Source of the DNA: Sedimentitalea xiamensis
GTDB lineage: Bacteria > Pseudomonadota > Alphaproteobacteria > Rhodobacterales > Rhodobacteraceae
Reading direction: 5' to 3'
Length of the DNA stretch: 64,000 nucleotides
NCBI RefSeq assembly: GCF_030164465.1
Contig: NZ_JASNJE010000008.1
Span: forward strand, 62,001 to 126,000
This document shows positions 17,506 to 26,380 of this stretch, one piece after another; positions within the stretch are counted from its first letter, which is position 1, and each line of letters starts with the position of its first letter. The position numbers were made by a program, and so were the translations under genes. Under the pieces are notes generated by a model. It made no database searches. It was not told the DNA's origin and saw only the letters and a program-made list of their open reading frames with translations.

Positions 17506-18821
17506 TGAGACTTCTGTCGTGCTTGCTGGTCGGCGCAACCCTGTTGGCGGCACCATTGGCGGCGCAGACCGGACCGTTGAGGATCGAGATCACCGAGGGC
17601 GTGATCGAACCGCTTCCTTTCGCGGTGCCGACCTTCGTGCCCGACACTGCCGAGGCGGCGGCGCAGGCGGCGCAGATTTCGCAGGTCATTGCCGACGACC
17701 TGACGGGCACCGGGTTGTTCCGTCAGATCCCGGACAGCGCGCATATCAGCAAGGTGACGGATTTCGCAGCACCGATCCAGTATGCGGACTGGAAAGCGAT
17801 CAACGCGCAGGCGCTGATCACCGGAGCGGTCTCGGTGGCCGGGGGCAAGCTGACGGTCCGGTTCCGGGTCTATGACGTGTTTTCCGGCGCGGAACTGGGC
17901 AACGGGCTGCAATTCGTCGGCTCGCCGGACGGTTGGCGACGGATGGCGCACAAGGTCGCCGACGAAGTCTACAGCCGGATCACCGGGGAAGGCGGCTATT
18001 TCGACAGCCGGGTCGTCTATGTCTCTGAAACCGGGCCAAAGGACCAGCGGCTGAAACGGCTCGCGATCATGGATTACGATGGCGCGAACGTGCAGTATCT
18101 GACCGACAGTTCGTCGATCGTTCTGGCGCCGCGGTTTTCGCCGACCGGCGATCGGGTGCTGTTCACCAGCTACGAGAGCGGATTTCCGCGCATCAACGTC
18201 CTTGACGTCGGCAACGTGCAGCGTCGCGTCCTGCAACAGACGGAAGGCACCATGAGCTTTGCGCCGCGGTTCGCGCCGGACGGGCGTACGGTGGTGTTTT
18301 CGCTGGAACAGGGCGGCAACACCGATCTTTACCGGCTGGATATCGCCACCGGCACACAGACCCGGCTGACGACGGCCCCGTCCATCGAGACCGCGCCGAG
18401 CTTTGCACCGGACGGCAGCCAGATCGTGTTCGAAAGCGACCGCTCCGGCACCCAGCAGCTTTACGTCATGCCCGCTGGCGGCGGAGAAGCCACCCGGATC
18501 AGTTTCGGACAGGGGCGCTATGGCACGCCCGTCTGGTCGCCCCGCGGCGACCTGATTGCCTTTACCAAGCAGAACAAGGGGCGGTTCCACATCGGCGTCA
18601 TGCGCGTGGACGGCAGCGAGGAACGGTTGTTGACGGCGTCCTTCCTGGATGAAGGCCCGACCTGGGCGCCCAATGGCCGGGTGCTGATGTTCGCCCGCGA
18701 GACGCAGGGCGAAACCGGCCGGTCCTCACTCTATTCGGTGGATATCACCGGGCGGAACCTGAAACCTGTCCGGACGCCCGATGGCGGGTCCGATCCGTCC
18801 TGGTCTCCGCTGCAAAAGTAA
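17502..18821 (+). CDS. tolB: Tol-Pal system beta-propeller protein TolB
   Basis: Periplasmic protein of 439 residues that shuttles between Pal and TolA. An N-terminal signal peptide (about 1-22, ending LAAPLAAQ) precedes an alpha/beta domain (about 25-165) and a six-bladed propeller (about 175-435) built of WD40-like PD40 repeats, seen as recurring [36 protein letters not shown] and [12 protein letters not shown]. The ATG overlaps the tolA stop; a second ATG follows one codon later. pal begins 80 bases downstream. Confidence 0.97.
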   Translation: MMRLLSCLLVGATLLAAPLAAQTGPLRIEITEGVIEPLPFAVPTFVPDTAEAAAQAAQISQVIADDLTGTGLFRQIPDSAHISKVTDFAAPIQYADWKAINAQALITGAVSVAGGKLTVRFRVYDVFSGAELGNGLQFVGSPDGWRRMAHKVADEVYSRITGEGGYFDSRVVYVSETGPKDQRLKRLAIMDYDGANVQYLTDSSSIVLAPRFSPTGDRVLFTSYESGFPRINVLDVGNVQRRVLQQTEGTMSFAPRFAPDGRTVVFSLEQGGNTDLYRLDIATGTQTRLTTAPSIETAPSFAPDGSQIVFESDRSGTQQLYVMPAGGGEATRISFGQGRYGTPVWSPRGDLIAFTKQNKGRFHIGVMRVDGSEERLLTASFLDEGPTWAPNGRVLMFARETQGETGRSSLYSVDITGRNLKPVRTPDGGSDPSWSPLQK

Positions 18822-18839
18822 CCTGTGCGTCATGGTGCG

Positions 18840-18868
18840 TTCACAAGGCGAATCCGCTGTGATAGAAA
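18840..18868 (+). promoter_or_regulatory. Possible internal promoter for pal
   Basis: TTCACA and TAGAAA spaced by 17 bases in the tolB-pal gap resemble a weak sigma-70 promoter. Separate expression of abundant Pal would make sense, but the match is modest. Confidence 0.3.
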
Positions 18869-18901
18869 TGTCTTAACAAACAAAACAACGGGGCAATCGG
18901 C

Positions 18902-19411
18902 ATGAGACTTCTGAGCAGACTTGTTATCTTCGGTGCGGTGCTGGCCTTGGCCGCCTGCAGCAATTCTTCGCGCTTTGACAGCGCGGGTGCGGGCGGCGCC
19001 GGGAGCGGCTCCGTGTCCGGTTCGGGCTTGCCGTCGGATCCGACCTCGGTCGCCTATTTCCAGCAGGCCGTCGGCGACAGGGTTCTTTTCGCCGTGGACC
19101 AGTCCACCATTTCGCCGGAAGGCCAGAGCATCCTGAACGGCCAGGCCGAGTGGCTGATGAAGAACACCGACTATTCCGCCGTCATCGAAGGGCACGCGGA
19201 CGAGCAGGGCACCCGCGAATACAACCTGGCCCTCGGTGCCCGCCGGGCCAATGCCGCGCGCGAATACCTGATCTCGCGCGGGGTCGCCGGCAACCGCCTT
19301 CAGACGGTGAGCTACGGCAAGGAGCGCCCGATCGAGATTTGCAGCGATGAAAGCTGCTATGCCCGCAATCGGCGCGCGGTCACGGTTCTGGCCGGCGGAT
19401 TGACGAGCTGA
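18902..19411 (+). CDS. pal: Peptidoglycan-associated lipoprotein Pal
   Basis: Outer-membrane lipoprotein that binds peptidoglycan and TolB. The lipobox LAAC places the lipidated cysteine at residue 19. A glycine/serine-rich linker (about 20-45) leads to the OmpA-C domain (about 60-165) with IEGHADEQGTREYNLALGARRA, holding the diaminopimelate-binding aspartate and arginine. The length of 169 residues is typical. It sits between tolB and cpoB, so the Tol-Pal machine is fully encoded here. Confidence 0.97.
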   Translation: MRLLSRLVIFGAVLALAACSNSSRFDSAGAGGAGSGSVSGSGLPSDPTSVAYFQQAVGDRVLFAVDQSTISPEGQSILNGQAEWLMKNTDYSAVIEGHADEQGTREYNLALGARRANAAREYLISRGVAGNRLQTVSYGKERPIEICSDESCYARNRRAVTVLAGGLTS

Positions 19412-19415
19412 CGAT

Positions 19416-20258
19416 ATGCGGATGAGGGTTCTGAACAGTCTGGCAATGGTTTTGGCGGTCGGATTGGCGGCCGCTCCCTTCAGGGCGACAGCGCAGGATC
19501 AGCAGACCCTGGCGGATATCCGCCAGGAACTGACGGTCCTCTATGTCGAAGTCCAGAAACTCAAGCGGGAGTTGTCGACCACCGGAACCGCAGCCGGGAA
19601 CCTGGCGGGAACCACGGTTCTGGACCGGGTCGCCGCCATCGAGAACGAACTGCAACGCCTGACGGCACAGTCCGAGGATCTGGAAAACCGGATCAACCGG
19701 GTCGTGACGGACGGGACGAACCGGATCGGGGATCTGGAATTCCGGCTGGTCGAACTGGAAGGCGGCGATGTCTCGAAGCTCGGTGAAACCACGACATTGG
19801 GCGGTGACGTTCCCGGCCCGAAGGTGTCAGCCTCGGTTCCCGCGCCTGCCGAAACGGGAGAAAGCGGCGAACTCGCAGTCGGCGAGGAAGCGGATTTCAG
19901 GATTGCCGCACAGGCGTTGCAGGACGGTGACAACGCGAAGGCCGCAGAGCTGTTTTCGACGTTCAACCAGACCTATCCGGGCAGTCCGCTGACGGCTGAG
20001 GCCGAATTGAGCCGGGGGCGCGCGCTGGATGGACTTGGCGACACGCGCGAGGCGGCGCGGGCCTACCTGGCCAGTTTTTCCGCCGATACCGATGGCGCCG
20101 TCGCGCCCGCGGCCCTGTTCGAACTGGGGGCGGCGCTTGGGCGTCTCGGTCAGACAAGTCAGGCTTGCATAACCCTGGGCGAAGTTGCGACCCGCTTTCC
20201 CGCCGCCGAAGCGGTCGAACCGGCGCGACAGGAAATGGCTGCTCTGGGCTGTTCTTGA
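19416..20258 (+). CDS. cpoB: Cell division coordinator CpoB (YbgF)
   Basis: Periplasmic Tol-Pal associated protein, 280 residues. A signal peptide (about 1-27, ending FRATAQ) is followed by a trimerising coiled coil (about 30-110, heptad-like leucines in LADIRQELTVLYVEVQKLKREL) and a C-terminal TPR domain (about 160-278). In other bacteria CpoB ties peptidoglycan synthesis to outer-membrane constriction. It starts four bases after pal; its TGA overlaps the presumed tilS TTG start by three bases. Confidence 0.93.
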   Translation: MRMRVLNSLAMVLAVGLAAAPFRATAQDQQTLADIRQELTVLYVEVQKLKRELSTTGTAAGNLAGTTVLDRVAAIENELQRLTAQSEDLENRINRVVTDGTNRIGDLEFRLVELEGGDVSKLGETTTLGGDVPGPKVSASVPAPAETGESGELAVGEEADFRIAAQALQDGDNAKAAELFSTFNQTYPGSPLTAEAELSRGRALDGLGDTREAARAYLASFSADTDGAVAPAALFELGAALGRLGQTSQACITLGEVATRFPAAEAVEPARQEMAALGCS

Positions 20259-21508
20259 CGGGGGCGGATCGCGATATTCTGGCCCGGACAAGGGCGCAAT
20301 TCGGAGCCGCTCCGCCAGCCAGGCTGGGTGTGGCGGTTTCCGGCGGCGGAGATTCGGTCGCGTTGCTTCACATCCTGTCCCGCTGCTTTGAACCGGGAGC
20401 GGTCGAGGTGGCCGCCGTAACGGTCGATCACGGTTTGCGCCCGCAGTCCGCCCGCGAGGCCGAAGAGGTGGGTGAACTGGCCGAACGGTTGGAAATCGCC
20501 CACACGACCCTGCGATGGACGGGCTGGGACGGAACCGGCAACCTGCAGGCGCGCGCGCGGGATGCCCGGTATCGGCTGATCGGCGAATGGGCGAAAACGC
20601 TGGAGATTTCGGTCGTGGCTTTCGGACACACGGCGGATGATCAGGCGGAAACCGTGCTGATGGGGCTGGCCCGGTCGTCCGGCGTCAACGGACTGTCGGC
20701 CATGCCGGTGCGCCGCACCCTGCACGGAATCAACCTGTTGCGCCCGCTTCTGGGCGCCACGCGGCAGGAATTGCGGGATTACCTGAGGGGCCACGACATC
20801 GCCTGGAGCGAGGATCCGTCCAACGAGGATGACCGGTTCGACCGTGTGAAGGTGCGCGAAGCGCTGAAACTGCTGGCGCCGATCGGCCTTACCGCGCAGG
20901 TGTTGTCCGACGTTGCGGGAAACATGGCGCAGGCGCGCGAAGCCCTGGACTGGTTCGGTTTCCTGTCCGCACGCGACCTCGCGGTGGTCGATGGCGGCGA
21001 TGTGTCGATGGATCTGCGCCGTTTCCGGACGCTGCCAGCGGAAATCGCGCGGCGGTTGCTGACCCGCGCGATCCTCTGGGTAGGCGGCCAAGATCAGGTG
21101 CTGCGCCGGGTCCCGGTATCGCAGGCGCTGGATGCGGCCCGGCAGGGGCGCGCGATCACGCTGGGCGGCTGCCATGTGCTGAGTCACGGCAATCGGATCT
21201 GGGTTTGCCGCGAATTCAATGCGGTGCGGCACGAACGGTCCGGACCACAGGAGATCTGGGACCGGCGCTGGCGCCTGGACGGGCCATGCGAGGCCGGTGT
21301 CGAGATCCGGCCTCTCGGCCGCAAGGGCGTCAGCGACTGCCCGGATTGGCGGCTGACCGGACGGCCCTTGTCGTCCGTGATCGCGTCTCCGGCCATCTGG
21401 AAAGACGACGAGCTGCTCGCGGCGCCTTTGGCCGGCCGGCCGGAAGGATGGAAGGTCCGGTTGACCGGCGGTGAAGAGGAGTTCTTTGCTTCGCTATTAT
21501 CGCATTGA
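20255..21508 (+). CDS. tilS: tRNA(Ile)-lysidine synthetase
   Basis: ATP-dependent enzyme that converts C34 of the CAU-anticodon tRNA-Ile to lysidine, changing decoding from AUG to AUA. The PP-loop SGGGDS is at residues 29-34 with VTVDHGLRPQSAREAEEV next, and FGHTADDQAETVLMGLARSSG is the family core. The C-terminal substrate domains are short and divergent, normal in alphaproteobacteria. I chose TTG 20255, overlapping the cpoB stop; a longer frame from 20165 would code for residues unlike the family. About 417 residues. Confidence 0.93.
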   Translation: MTGADRDILARTRAQFGAAPPARLGVAVSGGGDSVALLHILSRCFEPGAVEVAAVTVDHGLRPQSAREAEEVGELAERLEIAHTTLRWTGWDGTGNLQARARDARYRLIGEWAKTLEISVVAFGHTADDQAETVLMGLARSSGVNGLSAMPVRRTLHGINLLRPLLGATRQELRDYLRGHDIAWSEDPSNEDDRFDRVKVREALKLLAPIGLTAQVLSDVAGNMAQAREALDWFGFLSARDLAVVDGGDVSMDLRRFRTLPAEIARRLLTRAILWVGGQDQVLRRVPVSQALDAARQGRAITLGGCHVLSHGNRIWVCREFNAVRHERSGPQEIWDRRWRLDGPCEAGVEIRPLGRKGVSDCPDWRLTGRPLSSVIASPAIWKDDELLAAPLAGRPEGWKVRLTGGEEEFFASLLSH

Positions 21509-21583
21509 ACCTGAGCGTTTCCTCTCTATTTTAAGTCTGAAGCGGGCCGTGATCCTTCCGGCCCCGGATTTAGGAGAGTTTCC

Positions 21584-23500
21584 TTGGGAAATGCACGCAA
21601 TATTGCCTTTTGGGTTGTCCTGTTCCTGCTGATCCTTGCTCTGTTCAACCTGTTCAGCGGGCCGGGCGGCACGATGCAAAGCCGTGAGATCCCCTATTCT
21701 CAGTTCGTGGCCTCGGTCGAAAACGGCGACGTGAGCCAGGTGACGCTGGATGGCGAACAGATCCGGTTCCGTGGATCGGATGGGGTGGACTACGTTGCGA
21801 TCAAGCCGGAAGACGCCGGCATCACGGATCTGCTGATAAACAACAACATTCCGGTCCGTGCGGAAAAACAGCAGCAATCCGGGTTCCAGTCCTTCCTCGT
21901 GACACTGCTGCCCTTCCTGCTGCTGATCGGGGTCTGGGTCTATTTCATGAATCGGATGCAGGGCGGCGGCAAGGGCGGCGCGATGGGCTTTGGCAAGTCC
22001 AAGGCCAAGATGCTGACCGAGAAGCACGGCCGCGTGACCTTTGACGACGTGGCGGGTATCGACGAGGCCAAGGAAGAACTGGAAGAAATCGTCGAATTCC
22101 TGCGCAACCCGCAGAAATTCAGCCGCCTGGGCGGCAAGATCCCGAAAGGCGCTTTGCTGGTCGGCCCTCCGGGCACCGGTAAGACCCTGCTGGCCCGCGC
22201 CATCGCCGGCGAGGCGGGGGTGCCGTTTTTCACCATTTCCGGTTCCGACTTTGTCGAGATGTTCGTCGGCGTCGGTGCCTCCCGTGTGCGCGACATGTTC
22301 GAGCAGGCCAAGAAGAACGCCCCCTGTATCGTCTTCATAGACGAGATCGACGCCGTCGGCCGGCATCGGGGCGCGGGCTACGGCGGCGGCAACGACGAAC
22401 GCGAACAGACGCTGAACCAGCTTCTGGTCGAGATGGACGGGTTCGAGGCCAATGAAGGCGTGATCATCCTGGCCGCCACCAACCGCAAGGACGTGCTGGA
22501 TCCGGCGCTGTTGCGTCCGGGCCGGTTCGACCGGCAGGTCACGGTCGCCAACCCCGACATCAAGGGCCGCGAGAAGATCCTCGGCGTCCATGCGCGCAAG
22601 ACTCCGCTTGGACCGGATGTCGATCTGCGCATCATCGCCCGCGGCACCCCCGGCTTTTCCGGCGCGGACCTGGCGAATCTCGTGAACGAGGCGGCCTTGA
22701 TGGCGGCGCGCGTCGGCCGCCGGTTCGTCACCATGGAGGATTTCGAGAACGCCAAGGACAAGGTGATGATGGGCGCTGAACGGCGATCCATGGTGCTGAC
22801 GGCGGAGCAGAAGGAAAAGACCGCCTATCACGAAGCCGGACATGCGGTGGTCGGCATGGCGCTGCCGGAATGCGATCCGGTCTACAAGGCCACGATCATT
22901 CCGCGCGGCGGCGCCCTGGGCATGGTGGTGAGCCTGCCCGAGATCGACCGGCTGAACTGGCACAAGTCCGAATGCGAACAGAAGCTGGCGATGACCATGG
23001 CCGGGAAGGCCGCGGAAATCCTGAAGTGGGGCGAAGGCAACGTTTCCAACGGTCCCGCGGGCGACATCCAGCAGGCCAGCGCGCTGGCCCGTGCGATGGT
23101 GCTGCGTTGGGGCATGTCGGAAAAGGTTGGCAATATCGACTATGCCGAAGCGCATGAAGGCTATTCCGGTCAGACTCCGGGCTTTTCCGTATCGGCCCAC
23201 ACCAAGGAACTGATCGAGGAAGAGGTCAAACGCTTCATCGAGGAAGCTTACGACCGCGCCTATGGCATCCTTCAGGAAAAGAACGAGGAATGGGAACGGC
23301 TGGCCCTCGGTCTGCTGGAATACGAGACCCTGACCGGCGAGGAAATCAAACGGGTGATGAATGGCGATCCGCCGCAGTCAGGGGATCACGATGACGATGC
23401 CCCGGATCAGGGCAGCGCGCCGAGCGTCACCGCGATTCCGAAAACCAAGCCGAAGAAGTCGCCGCCGGATGGCGGGCTTGAACCGGAACCGTTGGCCTGA
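21584..23500 (+). CDS. ftsH: ATP-dependent zinc metalloprotease FtsH
   Basis: Membrane-anchored AAA+ protease that degrades misfolded membrane proteins and regulators such as LpxC and sigma-32. The 638 residues show two membrane spans (about 5-25 and 98-118) with a periplasmic domain between, Walker A GPPGTGKT (about 193-200), Walker [11 protein letters not shown], the second region of homology, and the zinc site HEAGH (416-420). The start is TTG with GGAG seven bases upstream. It ends the long ruvC-to-ftsH plus-strand block and is closed by a strong terminator. Confidence 0.98.
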   Translation: MGNARNIAFWVVLFLLILALFNLFSGPGGTMQSREIPYSQFVASVENGDVSQVTLDGEQIRFRGSDGVDYVAIKPEDAGITDLLINNNIPVRAEKQQQSGFQSFLVTLLPFLLLIGVWVYFMNRMQGGGKGGAMGFGKSKAKMLTEKHGRVTFDDVAGIDEAKEELEEIVEFLRNPQKFSRLGGKIPKGALLVGPPGTGKTLLARAIAGEAGVPFFTISGSDFVEMFVGVGASRVRDMFEQAKKNAPCIVFIDEIDAVGRHRGAGYGGGNDEREQTLNQLLVEMDGFEANEGVIILAATNRKDVLDPALLRPGRFDRQVTVANPDIKGREKILGVHARKTPLGPDVDLRIIARGTPGFSGADLANLVNEAALMAARVGRRFVTMEDFENAKDKVMMGAERRSMVLTAEQKEKTAYHEAGHAVVGMALPECDPVYKATIIPRGGALGMVVSLPEIDRLNWHKSECEQKLAMTMAGKAAEILKWGEGNVSNGPAGDIQQASALARAMVLRWGMSEKVGNIDYAEAHEGYSGQTPGFSVSAHTKELIEEEVKRFIEEAYDRAYGILQEKNEEWERLALGLLEYETLTGEEIKRVMNGDPPQSGDHDDDAPDQGSAPSVTAIPKTKPKKSPPDGGLEPEPLA

Positions 23501-23522
23501 CCGACACCGGCTTGACAGGAAG

Positions 23523-23560
23523 AAACCCGAGCTGCCGGAGCACGCTCGGGTTTTTTCGTT
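23523..23560 (+). terminator. Rho-independent terminator of ftsH
   Basis: Perfect 10-bp stem AAACCCGAGC/GCTCGGGTTT (23523-23532 and 23544-23553), loop of 11, followed by TTTCGTTTT. It is one of the clearest intrinsic terminators in the window, 23 bases after the ftsH stop. Confidence 0.9.
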
Positions 23561-23633
23561 TTAGGCTGGCGGAACCGACTCGGTCGGATAAACATGTGCC
23601 CGGCAGGAGTTGTCATTCTGTGGCTGACAGGAA

Positions 23634-24224
23634 ATGAGAACGGGTTTGGCCGGACTGAAGGAAACGGAATACGAGGGCGAAGTCGTCTGGCTTGGATACG
23701 TACCTGCCAACAGCGGGTCGTTGCGGTCGCAGGCCAAGGACTCGCTGGATCTGCAATTCGGCGGGGTTGCCGGCGAGCAGCACGAGGGGGTGCGCCGCCC
23801 GTCCTGTTCCCGGGTCACGAATCTCTATCTCAAGGGCACGGAGATCACCAACACCCGGCAGCTCAGCATCCTGTCCAGCGAGGAGATGGATGAAATCGCC
23901 CGTGGCATGGGCATGGCAGAGCTGGACCCGGCCCTGATCGGCGCCAGCATGATCCTGCGGGGCATTCCCGATCTGACGCATCTTCCGCCGTCGTCGCGAC
24001 TGCAATTCGCGTCCGGCGCGACCTTGACGGTCGACCTGGAAAACGGCCCCTGCGTTTTTCCGGCGCGCGAAATCGAAGCCGAGGCGCCGGGCTTCGGCAA
24101 GGGTTTCATACCCGCCGCGACAGGCCGGAGAGGCCTGACGGCCTGGGTCGAACGGCCCGGCCGGGTGTCGCTGGGGGACAGGCTGCGGCTTTTCGTGCCG
24201 GACCAGAGATCGTGGACGCCCTGA
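23634..24224 (+). CDS. MOSC domain-containing protein
   Basis: A 196-residue protein made of a stand-alone MOSC (molybdenum cofactor sulfurase C-terminal) domain. The conserved cysteine C58 lies in RRPSCSRVTNLYLKG, followed by the beta-barrel core ISILS-type segments. Family members bind molybdenum cofactor or move sulfur, but the exact job of short MOSC proteins is not settled. ATG 23634 has AGGA just upstream. It is separated from ftsH by a terminator and from folD by a 175-base structured leader, so it probably has its own promoter. Confidence 0.88.
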   Translation: MRTGLAGLKETEYEGEVVWLGYVPANSGSLRSQAKDSLDLQFGGVAGEQHEGVRRPSCSRVTNLYLKGTEITNTRQLSILSSEEMDEIARGMGMAELDPALIGASMILRGIPDLTHLPPSSRLQFASGATLTVDLENGPCVFPAREIEAEAPGFGKGFIPAATGRRGLTAWVERPGRVSLGDRLRLFVPDQRSWTP

Positions 24225-24263
24225 CGGCAAACCCGCTTTCACGACGCATCGGATCGGGAAAAT

Positions 24264-24370
24264 GTCGGAAATCCGACCTGCGATTTCCGGTCAAACCGGT
24301 AAGCCTGACGCTGACTCCATGCGGTGAAGCACCATGGCGATCGGGCATGTCCGCAACATCGCGACATGCC
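24264..24370 (+). promoter_or_regulatory. Structured leader in front of folD
   Basis: Several inverted repeats crowd the 175-base gap before folD. GTCGGA-AA-TCCGAC (24264-24277) and GGAAATC-N8-GATTTCC (24267-24288) cannot form at once. CCGGT-N3-ACCGG (24287-24299) follows, and an 8-bp stem GGCATGTC/GACATGCC (24344-24351, 24363-24370) ends before the AAGGAAGG ribosome site. Competing stems suggest attenuation or a regulatory RNA; a plain transcript end of the MOSC gene is the alternative. Confidence 0.4.
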
Positions 24371-24399
24371 GGGATCGGGATCAAAAGGAAGGACAGGAA

Positions 24400-25293
24400 A
24401 TGAGCGCGCAGATTATTGACGGCAAGGCCTTTGCGGCCAGGGTCCGAGAGCAGGTGGCCGAACATGTGGCACGGTTGAATCGCGATCATGGGCTGAAGCC
24501 CGGATTGGCCGTGGTCCTGGTGGGCGAAGACCCGGCGAGCCAGGTCTACGTGCGTTCCAAGGGCAAGCAGACCGTCGAAGTCGGGATGAACAGCTATGAA
24601 CACAAGCTGGACGCGGACACCTCCGAAGCCGACCTGCTGGCGTTGATCGACAGGCTGAACAACGATCCGGCGGTCAACGGGATCCTCGTGCAACTGCCTC
24701 TGCCCAAACACCTGAACGAAGACCTGGTCATCAATTCCATCGACCCGGCCAAGGATGTGGACGGGTTCCACATCAGCAATGTGGGATTGCTGGGAACCGG
24801 ACAGAAGAGCATGGTGCCCTGCACGCCGCTGGGGTGCCTGATGATGCTGCGCGATCACCTTGGCAGCCTTTCGGGGCTGGATGCGGTGGTGATCGGGCGT
24901 TCCAACATCGTCGGAAAACCGATGTCGCAGCTCTTGCTGGGCGACAGCTGCACCGTGACCATCGCGCATTCGCGCACGAAGGACCTGCCGGATGTGGTGC
25001 GGCGGGCCGACATCGTGGTCGCCGCGGTCGGACGTCCGCAAATGGTGCCGGGCGACTGGATCAAACCGGGCGCCACGGTGATCGACGTGGGCATCAATCG
25101 CATCGACAAGCCGGATGGGGGCACTCGTCTGGTGGGTGACGTGGACTACGACAGCTGCGCCGCCGTCGCGGGCGCGATCACACCGGTTCCGGGCGGCGTC
25201 GGGCCGATGACCATTGCCTGCCTGCTGGCCAATACGCTGACCGCCACCTGCCGTGCCAACGGCCTGGAGGAACCGCAGGGGCTGACGGCCTGA
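24400..25293 (+). CDS. folD: Bifunctional methylenetetrahydrofolate dehydrogenase/cyclohydrolase
   Basis: Converts 5,10-methylene-THF to 10-formyl-THF in two NADP-linked steps. The 297 residues show the catalytic Y50 and K54 in [10 protein letters not shown], the DVDGFH loop, and the Rossmann motif [18 protein letters not shown], then the signature [15 protein letters not shown] near the C-terminus. I chose ATG 24400 with AAGGAAGG upstream over the longer form from 24334. The leader is strongly structured (see separate entry). No other one-carbon gene is adjacent in the window. Confidence 0.97.
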   Translation: MSAQIIDGKAFAARVREQVAEHVARLNRDHGLKPGLAVVLVGEDPASQVYVRSKGKQTVEVGMNSYEHKLDADTSEADLLALIDRLNNDPAVNGILVQLPLPKHLNEDLVINSIDPAKDVDGFHISNVGLLGTGQKSMVPCTPLGCLMMLRDHLGSLSGLDAVVIGRSNIVGKPMSQLLLGDSCTVTIAHSRTKDLPDVVRRADIVVAAVGRPQMVPGDWIKPGATVIDVGINRIDKPDGGTRLVGDVDYDSCAAVAGAITPVPGGVGPMTIACLLANTLTATCRANGLEEPQGLTA

Positions 25294-25642
25294 CCTTGGC
25301 CGGCGTGACGCCCGTTCGCGGGGCCACTTCGGCCCGCGAATCTTCCCGCGGATGGGCATTCCGGCTCCGACCGCTGCCCTTGGCGTGCCGGAGTCGCCTG
25401 CCCGTCGTGACGGACAGGTGGTGCTTGGCTGGCTCCGCGGCCCGCAACAGGGGCGTCAGTCTGATTGCCGAAGCGCCGCAATCCCGGCGGCATATATGTC
25501 AGTCGGCGCATCCTGCCCGGATCTGAGAGGCCCGGTTTCCCGGCGTGAAATCCGATGGCGGGACGCACCTCGAACCGATCAATGGCGATCTGGTTCCGGT
25601 CAGCCGGAAGTATCGCCCGGAACCGGAAGAGGCCGGGGTGAT
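25294..25642. other. Intergenic region folD / pdeM (convergent)
   Basis: About 350 bases with no clear gene and no strong hairpin. Its last 100 bases hold a possible mini-ORF on the plus strand (see next entry). Otherwise I see nothing supported. Confidence 0.5.
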
Positions 25643-25646
25643 CTAG
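25545..25646 (+). CDS. Possible 33-residue ORF convergent with pdeM
   Basis: A GTG-started frame encodes MKSDGGTHLEPINGDLVPVS and then a basic/acidic tail of thirteen residues. Its stop TAG lies in CTAG, the same four bases that form the pdeM stop on the other strand. The composition is protein-like and the frame is bounded upstream by a stop, but there is only a distant GAGAGG as ribosome site and no recognisable domain. Could be a real mini-protein or a gene end remnant. Confidence 0.25.
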   Translation: MKSDGGTHLEPINGDLVPVSRKYRPEPEEAGVI

Positions 25647-26380
25647 CGCGGCATCGGCACCGCAAGCACGGTCGGCCCGGTCAGCAGGGCCAGGGCGCCG
25701 GGCCGCATCAATTCGGTCAGGCTCCGGTCGGTGCTGCGCAACCCGCCGGTGAAACTGCCATAGGCTGGCAGGACCAGCCGCCGATCATCGAGCAGAAAGG
25801 CCGGGCGCGACAGGGAATGTCCGCGCATCCGCAGATGCACCTTTGGATGGAAATGGCCCGAGACTTCGGCGCTGGCGGCGGGGTCCGCGATATGGCGGAA
25901 GGTCAGGGGTCCGACCGTCAGCTCGCCCAGGTGCATGCCGCCCAGCGATACCGGGCCGGGATCGTGGTTCCCCTCGATCCAGATCCAGCGGCGTCCGGCC
26001 TGAAGACGGCTGATCCGCCGCAACTCCGGGTCGGGCAGGCCCGCAGCGGATTCCAAGTCGTCGAAACTGTCTCCGAGACAGATCACCATCGCGGCGCCGG
26101 TTCTGTCGATGTCGTCGGACAGCCGGGACAGGGTTTCGCGGCTGTCATAAGGGGGCAGGGCGCTGCCGCCAAGTTTCGCCAGACGCACGGATTTGCCGAG
26201 GTGCAGGTCGGAGACGCACAAGAGACGGTGTTCCGGCCACCACAGCGCGCCGGATCCCAGCGCGACCAGGCTGGCTCCGGCCAGGGAAAAGGCGTGTTCG
26301 ATCCCAGGGTCTTCACCGGTCTGGCGTGCCTGAGGGGCGCAAGGCGGCGCTTTGGGCGGATCAGGCGGGGCTTGCGACAC
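25643..26380 (-). CDS. pdeM: Ligase-associated DNA damage response endonuclease PdeM
   Basis: Calcineurin-like metallophosphoesterase, 245 residues. Metal ligands are visible in order: CVSDLHLGK (Asp, His), ICLGDSFDD (Gly-Asp), IWIEGNHDPG (Asn-His), and GHFHPKVHL (His-x-His). Family members accompany a DEXH helicase, an ATP-dependent DNA ligase and an exonuclease in repair clusters. Its ATG lies inside the 3' end of the helicase gene (20-base overlap), so the two are coupled; the ligase and exonuclease genes are not adjacent here. The stop shares CTAG with the possible mini-ORF. Confidence 0.9.
   Translation of the reverse strand: MSQAPPDPPKAPPCAPQARQTGEDPGIEHAFSLAGASLVALGSGALWWPEHRLLCVSDLHLGKSVRLAKLGGSALPPYDSRETLSRLSDDIDRTGAAMVICLGDSFDDLESAAGLPDPELRRISRLQAGRRWIWIEGNHDPGPVSLGGMHLGELTVGPLTFRHIADPAASAEVSGHFHPKVHLRMRGHSLSRPAFLLDDRRLVLPAYGSFTGGLRSTDRSLTELMRPGALALLTGPTVLAVPMPR

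Noticed and set aside
23512-23550. TTGACA at 23512 as a promoter for the MOSC gene
   Set aside because: Its -10 region would fall inside the ftsH terminator and shows no match.
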